Shown: in pieces, positions 16,445-25,800 of the stretch
Numbering within the stretch: the first letter of the stretch is position 1
How the letters are laid out: the number at the start of each line of letters is the position of its first letter
Assembly: GCA_026417375.1 (NCBI GenBank)
Contig: JAOADJ010000018.1
Span: 1-64,000, forward strand
DNA from: Melioribacteraceae bacterium
GTDB taxonomy: Bacteria; Bacteroidota; Ignavibacteria; Ignavibacteriales; Melioribacteraceae
Reading direction: 5' to 3'
Length of the DNA stretch: 64,000 bases
Program-made: the position numbers and the translations under genes
Notes under the pieces: model-generated
Told to the model about the DNA's origin: nothing
Databases searched by the model: none
Seen by the model: the letters and a program-made list of their open reading frames with translations, nothing else

Positions 16445-17364
16445 CTTCCTATTCCTTCTGTTATTTTAAGAAAATAATCTTCCAAAGAACGAACAGGAAT
16501 TATAGCATTCACGTTAATACTGTTTGATATAAAAAATTTATTGAGTTCAGATATTTCATTTTTTTTCAGTTCAAATTGTAATTCATTTTTTATTGAATTT
16601 TTAAAGTTGTTTATCCATGTTGAATTATTAATCAACTCTACTGCTTTATCTTTATCATCAACTTCGAAAGTTACACTCATTATTTCAGAATTCAGAAGTT
16701 CGTCAACAGTTCCTTCGACTTGTGTTTTTCCTTTATTAATAATAATCATTCGTGTTGCTATTAATTCAACTTCTCTTAAAATATGTGATGAAATGAAAAT
16801 AGTTTTTTTCTTTTCTTTACTAAGATATACTATAAGCTCACGAATTTCTTTCATTCCTTGTGGATCAAGTCCCGTAGTTGGTTCGTCAAGTATTATTAAT
16901 TCCGGATCATGAAGCAATGCTTGAGCTAATCCAAGTCTTTGTTTCATTCCGTGCGAGTAGGTTTTAACTTTGCTATCTGCTCTTTTTTCAAGACCAACTA
17001 GTTCGAGCATTTCCATAATTTTTTTTGAAGATGTTTCTACTCCGGAAAGTTTACCTAAAATTTCCAGATTTTTGTATGCGGTCAGATATAAATAGAAATC
17101 TGGTTTTTCTACAATTGCTCCAACTTTTTTAAAAATCTCAATACGATTTTTTTCTAACGGTAGACCGAATATTTTTATTGAACCTGCATTGGGTTTAATT
17201 AATGAAAGTAACATTCGGATTGTAGTACTTTTACCTGCTCCGTTTGGTCCTAAAAATCCAAAAACATCACCACGATAAACATTTAAATCCAGGTTATCAA
17301 CTGCAACTATTGATTTATACTTTTTAAATAATCCCCGAACTTCTATTATTTTATCATTTATCAA
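16441..17364 (-). CDS. ABC transporter ATP-binding protein
   Basis: A 307-residue ABC ATPase. The Walker A is GPNGAGKST, the Q-loop lies near VGAIVEKPDFY, the signature is YSHGMKQRLGLAQ, the Walker B LIILDEPTTGLDPQG and the switch His is in FISSHIL. A C-terminal extension of ~80 residues follows the nucleotide-binding domain, as in drug- or antibiotic-type ABC-2 exporters. It couples by a four-base overlap to the permease gene. It lies 46 bases behind the MFS transporter gene and could share its transcript. Confidence 0.94.
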   Translation of the reverse strand: MINDKIIEVRGLFKKYKSIVAVDNLDLNVYRGDVFGFLGPNGAGKSTTIRMLLSLIKPNAGSIKIFGLPLEKNRIEIFKKVGAIVEKPDFYLYLTAYKNLEILGKLSGVETSSKKIMEMLELVGLEKRADSKVKTYSHGMKQRLGLAQALLHDPELIILDEPTTGLDPQGMKEIRELIVYLSKEKKKTIFISSHILREVELIATRMIIINKGKTQVEGTVDELLNSEIMSVTFEVDDKDKAVELINNSTWINNFKNSIKNELQFELKKNEISELNKFFISNSINVNAIIPVRSLEDYFLKITEGIGR

Positions 17365-17410
17365 AAAAGAATTTCCTTTTTCTATTTAAGACGAACCGGT
17401 TTCAACTTTG

Positions 17411-19189
17411 TTAAATTTCTGTAATTTTTTTCTTACCAAAATTATATTCTATTGGTATCAACTTAATAAGTATAAAAGAAGGAATTGAAGTTATTAAAAC
17501 CCAAATGAAAAAATATTTATACCCAAAAGAATCTTTTAATACAAAGCTTAACATTTCTGAAAGTAATAGACCCAAGGACATAAAACCAAACGAGATTGAG
17601 AAATGAGAAGCTGGATAATCCCCTTCCGAAACATTAATCATGTACATAATTATTAAAGCAAAACCAAATCCAAAACCAAAATTATCAATTGCAATTAAAG
17701 TAGAAATTATCCAAAAGTTAACAGGTTGAAACCACGATAAATAAATATAAACAACCAATGGTATGTTCATCATAATTGTAAAAATTGTCATTAAAGATTT
17801 TAATCCTTTTTTATAAATCATAATTCCAGCTATAATATTTCCTATTGCAAAAGATAAAACTGTAACAATTCCTTTTATAATTTTCAAATTAAAAACTGAA
17901 ACAGATAATCCACCCAAACTAGTTTCATCGGATAAAAACAGAGGGATAATTTTTGTTATCTGAGCTCGAGCAAATAAATAAAGTAACAGAAATAAAATTA
18001 TTTGGATAATTTTTTTCTTCTCAAAATATCTTGCAAAACTTCTGAAAAATTCTTTTCCGAACGTAGTATTTTTTTTATGTATTAATGCTTCATCTTTCAA
18101 AGAATATGGTAAAACAATTTTGTGATATATAAAAAACAAGAAAAAGATTAATGAAATTAACCCGAATGTAACAGACCAACCGAAAGAAAATTTATCTACA
18201 CCAGCAGAAAATGTTGCAACATATTTTGAAGTTATATTAGAATCAATTTGAATAACTGCAAAAGCTGGTTTATTCCAATTAAGTGAAGTAAATTTTAATG
18301 TATCCCCTTCAATAACTTTAAATTTCTGATCTCCTTCTATAAATTTTAATTTAACAATAAATTCATCATTATCATCTGGTTTTTTCGATAATCTAAATTT
18401 TATTAATCCAATGTTTCCAACCAAGTCGTTCGAACCAGTTGTATCTGGAAGAATAATCGCCTGATTAATAAAACCATTCATCATATTCATATTTCTTGCA
18501 AAATTTGTATAGAAAACAACCTGATCTTTACTTTTAGGCTTTGTGCTAATTTCTAAATAATTAGTATTCGATATTAATTTTAATGGTCCGGCTTGTTCTT
18601 TAACATTGAGACTATCAACTTTTATTGATTCCTCAAAAAACTTATTTGGATTGGCAACAACTTTGAACTCAACAGGAGCAACGCTCAATAATTTTTCAAC
18701 TTGGTTTGAAACCAACAAAATGATTGTTGTTGTTCCAACTAGTGCAATTTTATAAAAAGAATTTCTTAATCCAATAAATAAAGATTGATTACTATCTTTT
18801 AATGCAACAATATAAAACCCATCTATTGCCACATCCTGAGTTGCTGCAATAAAAGCAAGCAACCAAAAAACTATAATTGTGAATTGGAAAAAATCGGGAA
18901 GTTGAATTAAAAGACCAGTTATTGCAAACAAAACTGCAATTAAAAATTGAGTAAAAAGAATCCAACTTCTTTTAGAACCGATTACATCAATTAACGGGCT
19001 CCACAACGGTTTAATCAACCAGGGAATGTATAAAAAACTTGTGTACAAAATTGAATCCGAATAATTAACCCCAAGATTTTGATACATTAAAACTGATATA
19101 ACTGTTATTATAATAAATGCAATTGATTCAGAAATATACAAGGTAGGTATCCACAACCAACCACTTTTGCTTTTCTTTTCTTCTTTCAT
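17411..19189 (-). CDS. AmpG-like MFS transporter with a large extramembrane insert
   Basis: A 592-residue major-facilitator protein. The first half resembles AmpG/PucC-type carriers: WLIKPLWSPLID followed by GSKRSW, and ATQDVAIDGFY in the fourth or fifth helix. AmpG proteins import muropeptides, but the substrate here is open. Between the hydrophobic segment ending near residue 162 and the next near 336 lies a soluble, strand-rich insert of about 175 residues with many charged residues. Ordinary AmpG proteins lack this. The C-terminal half has six or more membrane segments. A TATTTTTG element lies 26 bases upstream of the start. Confidence 0.75.
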   Translation of the reverse strand: MKEEKKSKSGWLWIPTLYISESIAFIIITVISVLMYQNLGVNYSDSILYTSFLYIPWLIKPLWSPLIDVIGSKRSWILFTQFLIAVLFAITGLLIQLPDFFQFTIIVFWLLAFIAATQDVAIDGFYIVALKDSNQSLFIGLRNSFYKIALVGTTTIILLVSNQVEKLLSVAPVEFKVVANPNKFFEESIKVDSLNVKEQAGPLKLISNTNYLEISTKPKSKDQVVFYTNFARNMNMMNGFINQAIILPDTTGSNDLVGNIGLIKFRLSKKPDDNDEFIVKLKFIEGDQKFKVIEGDTLKFTSLNWNKPAFAVIQIDSNITSKYVATFSAGVDKFSFGWSVTFGLISLIFFLFFIYHKIVLPYSLKDEALIHKKNTTFGKEFFRSFARYFEKKKIIQIILFLLLYLFARAQITKIIPLFLSDETSLGGLSVSVFNLKIIKGIVTVLSFAIGNIIAGIMIYKKGLKSLMTIFTIMMNIPLVVYIYLSWFQPVNFWIISTLIAIDNFGFGFGFALIIMYMINVSEGDYPASHFSISFGFMSLGLLLSEMLSFVLKDSFGYKYFFIWVLITSIPSFILIKLIPIEYNFGKKKITEI

Positions 19190-19214
19190 TTCGAACTAAT
19201 TATTTAATAATAAT

Positions 19215-19222
19215 CAAAAATA
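19215..19222 (-). promoter_or_regulatory. Possible -7 promoter element of the MFS gene
   Basis: Minus-strand TATTTTTG exactly fits TAnnTTTG, and TTTT sits 20 bases further upstream where TTTG would be expected. Only the -7 element is convincing. Confidence 0.35.
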
Positions 19223-19347
19223 GATAAACATTTTTGAAGATAAAAATTAGTGATGAAACAACACAAACTTAAAAATTTAGTTGAATGATGTTTAAATACT
19301 ATGTAGATTAAATCACAGAAAAATTAAATAATTCGAAAGGCAATAAA

Positions 19348-19803
19348 ATGAAAAAATATTTTATGCTAAAAATATTTTTTGTTTATATAATTATAAGTTT
19401 AGTTTTTATCAGCTGTAAAAAAGAAAATTCACCGACTGAACCTTCATTAAATCCCACTGAGTTTGTTGGAACCTGGAAACTAACAAAAGTAACTGTAACA
19501 CTTAGTGGCAATAATGTAGATTTAACACCCGAGCAAGCCGAAACACAAATGACAATTGTTGCAAAAGCTGATGGGTCTTTTACCATGACTACAATTAAAA
19601 AAGATTCAACTACCGGAAATAATGTTACAACTGTTTCAAACGGAACATGGAAAATTCAAAGTGGAAAAATAGAATTAAAATATACTGATGGAACCTCAGA
19701 AGTATTTGATTTTACTTTAACCGGAAATAAATGTACAATTAAAACAACTGTTCAAGCTTTAGGCGCAACATTACCCGCCATTCTCGAATTTACTAAACAA
19801 TAA
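19348..19803 (+). CDS. Lipocalin-like lipoprotein
   Basis: A 151-residue lipoprotein with signal peptide and lipobox VFISCKK (Cys near residue 25). The mature part begins with the GTWKLTK motif and ends with strand pairs such as NGTWKIQSGKIELKYTDG, as in the lipocalin-like/DUF families common in Bacteroidota envelopes. These are small beta-barrels with unknown ligands. The 17 bases AATAATTCGAAAGGCAA before the start are identical to those before the lipoprotein gene at 4476. It lies 11 bases before an NtrC-type regulator gene and is probably co-transcribed with it. Confidence 0.8.
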   Translation: MKKYFMLKIFFVYIIISLVFISCKKENSPTEPSLNPTEFVGTWKLTKVTVTLSGNNVDLTPEQAETQMTIVAKADGSFTMTTIKKDSTTGNNVTTVSNGTWKIQSGKIELKYTDGTSEVFDFTLTGNKCTIKTTVQALGATLPAILEFTKQ

Positions 19804-19814
19804 TTGAGTTTTTT

Positions 19815-21158
19815 ATGAAAGATGTTCGAATATTAATTGCAGATGATGATGAAACACTATGTTATTTATTAAAAGAAGAACTGATTAATGAAGGATATTT
19901 AGTTGATGTTGTTTATGATGGAAAAGATGCAATTGATTTATTACAAAAAAGATATTATGATATTTTACTTCTTGACTTAGAAATGAAAGAAGTTCACGGT
20001 GATAAAGTATTAAGTTTTGTAAAAGATAATTATCCATCTTTACAGGTAATTGTATTAACTGCAAAAACAGATATTCGAACAGCAATAGATTGCATCAAAC
20101 GTGGTGCTTATGATTTTATAACTAAACCTTATGAATTTGGTCAACTTTGTGTAACTATAGATCGTGCATTAGAATACAAAGAACTTTTACTAAAAAACAA
20201 ATTACTTGCTTCAAAAGTAAATCAAACTGTACCCAACACAATTATTGGTGAAAGTGAACCAATTAAAAATCTAATACGCTTATCAGAAAAAGCTGCAAAA
20301 TCGGAGTCAAATATTTTACTTGAAGGAGAAACCGGAACAGGAAAAGAATTATTCGCGGAATTTATTCATAAAAATTCTAACAGAAGTAACAAACCATTCG
20401 TTGCAATAAATTGCGCTTCTTTGCCGGATCAATTAATTGAAAGTGAATTATTTGGATATGAAAAAGGAGCTTTTACAGATGCAAAAACTTCAAAACAAGG
20501 TTTAGTTGAAATTGCAAATGGTGGCACTTTATTTCTTGATGAAATTGGTGAATTAAGTTTAACTCTTCAACCAAAACTTTTGCGTTTTCTTGAAAATGGT
20601 GAGTTTAGAAGAATTGGCGGAATATCAAATTTAAATTCAAATGTAAGAGTTATTGGCGCAACAAATAAAAACTTAATGGAAGAAGCTGAGAAAAAAAATT
20701 TTCGTAAAGATTTATTATTTAGATTAAATGTTATTACACTTAAAATTCCACCTTTGCGGGAAAGAAACGGAGATATTCTTTTACTTGCTGATTATTTTAT
20801 AAGTAAAAAATCTCCTATTCGTTTAATAAAAAAATTATCTCAAGAAGCTAAAAATGAATTACTCAGTTATAAATTTCCCGGAAATGTTCGTGAACTTGAA
20901 CATATTATTGAAAGAGCAATTATTTTTTCGGAAGGAGAATATATTTTTTCCAAAGATTTAAATTTACCCAAAGAAGAATATGATTTTTCTTCTTTCAAAA
21001 AAGATGATGGAACAATTTTAACAATAGAAGAACTAGAAAAAATACACATTAAAAAAGCATTGGATCATTTCAATTGGAATCGGGAAAATACTGCAAGAGC
21101 CTTAGATATTAGTCTTAAAACTCTTTATTCTAAAATTATAAAGTATAATCTCAAATAA
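19815..21158 (+). CDS. Sigma-54-dependent response regulator (NtrC family)
   Basis: A 447-residue regulator with REC domain (1-~120, phospho-Asp54 in LLLDLEM, KP near 105), AAA+ domain (~140-365) and Fis-type helix-turn-helix at the C-terminus (ENTARALDISLKTLYSKI). The Walker A is GETGTGKE and the arginine-finger region is intact. The sigma-54-contacting loop reads GAFTDA rather than GAFTGA, a substitution in the fifth position. It should activate sigma-54 promoters when phosphorylated, probably by the adjacent kinase, whose ATG overlaps this stop by one base (TAATG). No targets are evident in the window. Confidence 0.95.
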   Translation: MKDVRILIADDDETLCYLLKEELINEGYLVDVVYDGKDAIDLLQKRYYDILLLDLEMKEVHGDKVLSFVKDNYPSLQVIVLTAKTDIRTAIDCIKRGAYDFITKPYEFGQLCVTIDRALEYKELLLKNKLLASKVNQTVPNTIIGESEPIKNLIRLSEKAAKSESNILLEGETGTGKELFAEFIHKNSNRSNKPFVAINCASLPDQLIESELFGYEKGAFTDAKTSKQGLVEIANGGTLFLDEIGELSLTLQPKLLRFLENGEFRRIGGISNLNSNVRVIGATNKNLMEEAEKKNFRKDLLFRLNVITLKIPPLRERNGDILLLADYFISKKSPIRLIKKLSQEAKNELLSYKFPGNVRELEHIIERAIIFSEGEYIFSKDLNLPKEEYDFSSFKKDDGTILTIEELEKIHIKKALDHFNWNRENTARALDISLKTLYSKIIKYNLK

Positions 21159-22183
21159 TGGATAATCAAAAAAATAGTTCGCTCAAACATGCCGTTCATG
21201 ATTTAAATAGTTTATTTACAAAAGTTTTAAATAGTCTAGAACTTTTAAAAAACAAATTAGACAAGTCCGATAAAAATATTTTTCTTCTTAATAGTATTGA
21301 AACAAACATTTATTTAGCAACAGAAATAGTTGACGAATTAATTTCAAAAAATAAAGAATCAAAATCATCTCATTTAGTTAATATAAATTCTATTGTCAAA
21401 GAAGTTGTAAATTCATTTCCACAATTAAAGAGTAAAAAAGTTAAATTCATTTTAAATCTGAATCCCGAACTAAAAATGATTAAAGGAAAATATTCAGATT
21501 ATTTTAGATTGATTATGAATTTAATTTCAAACTCTTATGAAGCAATTGAGAACAAAGGAGAAATATCAATTTCAACATTAAACCTTGATGATAATGTTTT
21601 TATCGAAATAATTGATAATGGAATTGGTATAGACGAAAATAATTTTTCTCAAATCTTTAATGATAATTTTTCAACTAAAAATAAAGATAAATTTTCGGGT
21701 GTTGGTTTATCTATCGTTAAGAACATTGTTGATAAATATAATGGCAAAATCGATTTTAACAGTAAATTAAATGAAGGAACAACTTTTAAACTTTATTTCA
21801 AATCCGAAAACATTGTTGAAAAAAAATCCGGACTTAATAAAAATATATTAATTGCTGAAGATGAAAATATTTTAAGAGAATTATTAACCGAACTTTTTGT
21901 TTCTTATGATTTTAATGTAAAAGGAACTCAAGATGGCAAGGAATTTTTAGATGAAATTTCACAAAACAATTACGATGTTTTTATTATTGATAAAAATATA
22001 CCAATAGTTAATGGTATTGAATGTATAAAACTAATAAGAAATAGTGGAAATAAAACACCTATTATATTAGCAAGTGGTTCTTTAATTGATGAAGAACATG
22101 AAATTAATTCTTTAGTTGAAAAAATTATATTGAAGCCCTACAATTTCGATGAAATATTAAAAGCTGTTAATGAATTAGTTTGA
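21158..22183 (+). CDS. Histidine kinase with C-terminal receiver domain, cognate to the NtrC-type regulator
   Basis: A 341-residue cytoplasmic hybrid kinase with no sensor domain. A short DHp helix carries HAVHDLNSLFTK with the probable phospho-His in HDLN, a variant H-box. The ATPase domain spans ~105-215 (NLISNSYEAI, DNGIGI, GVGLSIVKN), and a receiver follows from ~225 with the Asp in FIIDKNIP and KP near the end. It is translationally coupled to the upstream NtrC-type gene. Input probably arrives through protein partners. Its 3' end overlaps the convergent receiver-DHp gene by nine bases. Confidence 0.92.
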   Translation: MDNQKNSSLKHAVHDLNSLFTKVLNSLELLKNKLDKSDKNIFLLNSIETNIYLATEIVDELISKNKESKSSHLVNINSIVKEVVNSFPQLKSKKVKFILNLNPELKMIKGKYSDYFRLIMNLISNSYEAIENKGEISISTLNLDDNVFIEIIDNGIGIDENNFSQIFNDNFSTKNKDKFSGVGLSIVKNIVDKYNGKIDFNSKLNEGTTFKLYFKSENIVEKKSGLNKNILIAEDENILRELLTELFVSYDFNVKGTQDGKEFLDEISQNNYDVFIIDKNIPIVNGIECIKLIRNSGNKTPIILASGSLIDEEHEINSLVEKIILKPYNFDEILKAVNELV

Positions 22184-22849
22184 AATATTTTCTTCATTTA
22201 TTTTAACAATATGAAGATCGTTATCATAAGGTTCAATTATAGGTTTTTTGATTGACGCTAATTTTTCAAGTATTAAATTAATTTCGCGCGAAGCGTTTTC
22301 GATAAAATCTATTCTTTTATTTATTACTTCTTTTGAAAACTCATCTTTTATTAACTCTCTTCTTATTGCTGCAACAGAAAGATTAATTTGGGTTAATGGT
22401 TGTTTAATTTCGTGATTAGCTGTAACAACAGTAGCAGCATAGGTTTTAATTTTTTCCATTTCAAGAAGCAATTTGTTCATTTCGCTAAAGCGGAGAGCGG
22501 AATTAATTCTTGCAAGCAATTCGGTTCTATTAAAAGGTTTTTTAACATAATCAAAAGCGCCGGCTTGTAAACCCGCTCTTGTATTTTCTGCTTCGGTTAA
22601 TGCTGTTAAAAGTATAATAGGAATTAATTTTGTTTTTTCTTGAGTTGTTAATTTTTTACAAACATCAAATCCAGAAATATCGGGCAAAATAATATCGAGT
22701 AAAATTAAATCGGGATTTTCTTCTTCAGCTTTTTGAATTCCCATGAGTCCATTATAAGCTTTAATTACTTCAAATCCTTCTTTTTCTAATCTATCTTGCA
22801 GAAGAAAAACATTATCCGGCAAATCATCAATTACTAAAATTTTTTTCAT
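22175..22849 (-). CDS. Receiver-DHp protein: response regulator fused to an H-box helix, no ATPase domain
   Basis: A 224-residue protein. Residues 1-~120 are a complete receiver (acidic IDD, phospho-Asp52 in LLLDIILP, KKP near 104). The rest is a helical region containing ANHEIKQPLTQINLS, a typical HisKA H-box with candidate phospho-His146, then a second helix (NASREINLILEKLASI). No N, G1 or G2 boxes follow. The tail is only ~25 residues, so there is no catalytic ATPase domain. The frame is clean, so this is not an obvious frameshift. It overlaps the upstream hybrid kinase gene by 23 bases. A histidine-phosphotransfer or dimerisation role is inference. Confidence 0.88.
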   Translation of the reverse strand: MKKILVIDDLPDNVFLLQDRLEKEGFEVIKAYNGLMGIQKAEEENPDLILLDIILPDISGFDVCKKLTTQEKTKLIPIILLTALTEAENTRAGLQAGAFDYVKKPFNRTELLARINSALRFSEMNKLLLEMEKIKTYAATVVTANHEIKQPLTQINLSVAAIRRELIKDEFSKEVINKRIDFIENASREINLILEKLASIKKPIIEPYDNDLHIVKINEENISN

Positions 22850-25800
22850 CTTTGTTTAAATATTTTTTGATTTTACTTATAAGTAGTTGAGAATTAATTG
22901 GTTTGGTAATTACATCGTTAAAACTATTTTTTTCAATAACATCTTTATTTTCTAGCATTGCATAAGCAGTTAAAGCCAAAATAGGTAAATTTTTAAATCG
23001 CTCATCGTTTCTAATTCTTTTTATTGTTTCAAATCCATCCATTTGAGGCATCATAATATCGAGTAAAATTAAATCGGGAGATATATGATTTAGCATCATT
23101 AAACATTCCATTCCATTATGCGCATAAATTGTATCACATTCTAACTCTTTTAAAAATTCTCCAACCGTAAATAATGCATCGTTATCGTCATCCACAACAA
23201 GAATTGTGGATTTTAATTTTAATGTTTTTTTGTTATTAATATTTTCATACTCGTCGGATATTTCAATATTATTTTCTATGTGTTTATTTAATTCTAATCT
23301 ATCTCTCAATGTTTTTAGAATATCCATCGGATGAAATTTAGCACGTTTAATTATTTCTAATGATTTTTTATTTAAATTCTTGAAAAGAATTTGGTCATAA
23401 CTTTCAGGTAATAATAGAATAAGAAAATTGTTTTTTAATATTTTATTATTGGAAATATTAAAACAAACATTCATTGTTTCATCTTTCAAAGAATCTACAT
23501 CAATAATTAAAATGTCATTTTTACTAACTTCATCTAACGAATTTGTTAAAATTATATTTTTATTCTGTAATGTATTATCATAATTTTTATTTGTAATCAG
23601 ATAAATTTTGTTTGTGTTTTTATACAATTGAATTTTAGGGATAATATAATTTAGCTTTTCATCAAGTTCTTTATTAATAATAAAATCATATATATTCGGT
23701 TCCCAACCAATTTTATCATCTTCGAGCATTATGGAATATAATATAATAGTCTCGTTATTAAATTTAGATTCTTTTATATCATAAATAATTTTCCAGTTTT
23801 CGTCGAGTGAATTAAGAATAATCGCATCATATTTATTGGAATTAATTTTATCTCTTGCGTGCTTATAATTGTTTATATATTCTGATTCGACTGAATATGT
23901 TTTTAAATAATCAACAAATAATTTTGCTGCTGAATCAGAATCTGAAAAAACTAAAATGTTTTTATTTTTATTTTCAGTTAAAGTAGTTAGAAAATATTCT
24001 TGTTTATCATCAATAACATCAAGAATAACATCATTTAATATGAAATAAAATTTTGAGCCTTTCCCTAATTCACTTTCTAAATACAATTCGCTATTCATTA
24101 ATTTCAAATATCTTTTACAAATTGCTAAGCCCAATCCGGCTCCACTATATTTTCTCGAGAAACTGCTATCAACTTGTTTGAATTCTTTGAAGATATTTTC
24201 CTTATCTTTTTCAGAAATACCAATTCCAGAGTCTTCAACTGTAACTTTTAAATTGTTATCCTCTTCAATTTCTATTTTTAAATTAACATAACCAGTTTCA
24301 GTAAATTTAATTGCGTTAACTACCAAATTTGAAATTACCTGTTCTATTTTATTTTTATCCGTATTAAGAAGTATGTTTTTATTTTTTGGCAAATCAATAT
24401 TGAGTTTCAAATTTTTTTCCTGAGATAACTGTTCAATAGAAGGATAAATTTCTTCAATTAGATCTGCAACAAAAAATGTTTCTTTTTTAAGTTCAATTTT
24501 CCCTGATTCTAATTTTGAGAATTCCAATATGTTATTAATTAACGATAATAATTTTTTACCATTTCTATTAATTATTTTAATTCTTTCTTTCACATTATTA
24601 TCAATTGATAAATTTTTTAACAACAATTCACTTAATCCATTTATCGAAATTAAAGGTGTTTTTAATTCATGCGACATGCTTGCAAGAAAATCCGATTTTA
24701 CTTTTGTTAACTGAACTGCGTGTTCTCTTTGCTTTTCAAGTTCTTCAGCTTTTTCTTTCAGTTGCTTATGAAGTTTTTTTAATTCTTCATTCTGATTTGT
24801 TATCTGTGCATTTTGTTTCTGGAATTCTTCATTTAATATTTTCAGTTCGTTGACAAGGTTTTCTAATTTTTCAAAAGAAGTGGCATTAATTATTCCAATA
24901 GCAAGTTGGTCATTAACAATTTTTAGATATTCTTTTACATCACTATTTGGTTTTTTTTCTGACGCTAATTCTAATATCGCTATTACTTCTTTATTGAATA
25001 TAATTGGAAATAATAACAAATATTTAATCTTTAAAGTTGTTATGCCAACTTTAACTTCCGGATAATTTTCATAAAAATTAAGTTCTATAAAATCAGCTTT
25101 ATTTATTACCGATAAATAAATATCCGATTGGTTTTCAAAAGATTTGTCAAAAGTTAATCCAAAGTTTGAAATGATTTTAAGTTTATTATTTTCATTCAAA
25201 TAAATTGCACCAAAGGAAACATCAACCGAAGAAATTATTTTCTGAAGTGCTGCATTGCATAAATCTTTCAATGTTTGCTTTTGATTAATAAGCGTAATGA
25301 AATCACTATAATCTTTTTCTCTTTTATTTTTTTGAACAATTTCATCTAACATTTTATTAACTGAATCACCAAAACTTCCGATTTCATCTTTCGTTATTAT
25401 AGGCACTCTTAAATCTAAATTTCCTTTTCTTGTTTCGGTTACAACGTTGTTCAACAACGATATTTGTTTTCTGAATTTATTTGTTAATAAAATTACAATT
25501 ATAAAAGTAACACCACTTCCAGCTATAATTATTATTAACATTAGCATTTGAAGTGTAGCTCTGAATTCAACCCCTTCTTTAAAAGATTGAAAAATTAAAA
25601 AGTTTACTTTTGAAAAAGGGAACAACAAATATTTAGGCGAATAAATTGATGATACAAAATCTGCATCATTTATTTCTTCAAAGAATAAATCAAAATTATT
25701 TTTCAACTTTAAATCTTTAACTGCAGAAATAATTGTTAAAAGTTTTTTTTGATTTTCTGATGGATTAGAAATTTCAACAGGTGAGTCATTTGAAATAAGT

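Noticed and set aside
19804-22183. Sigma-54 promoters for the NtrC-type regulator
   Set aside because: I looked through the main intergenic regions for TGGCAC-N5-TTGC and saw no convincing match; the regulon probably lies elsewhere.
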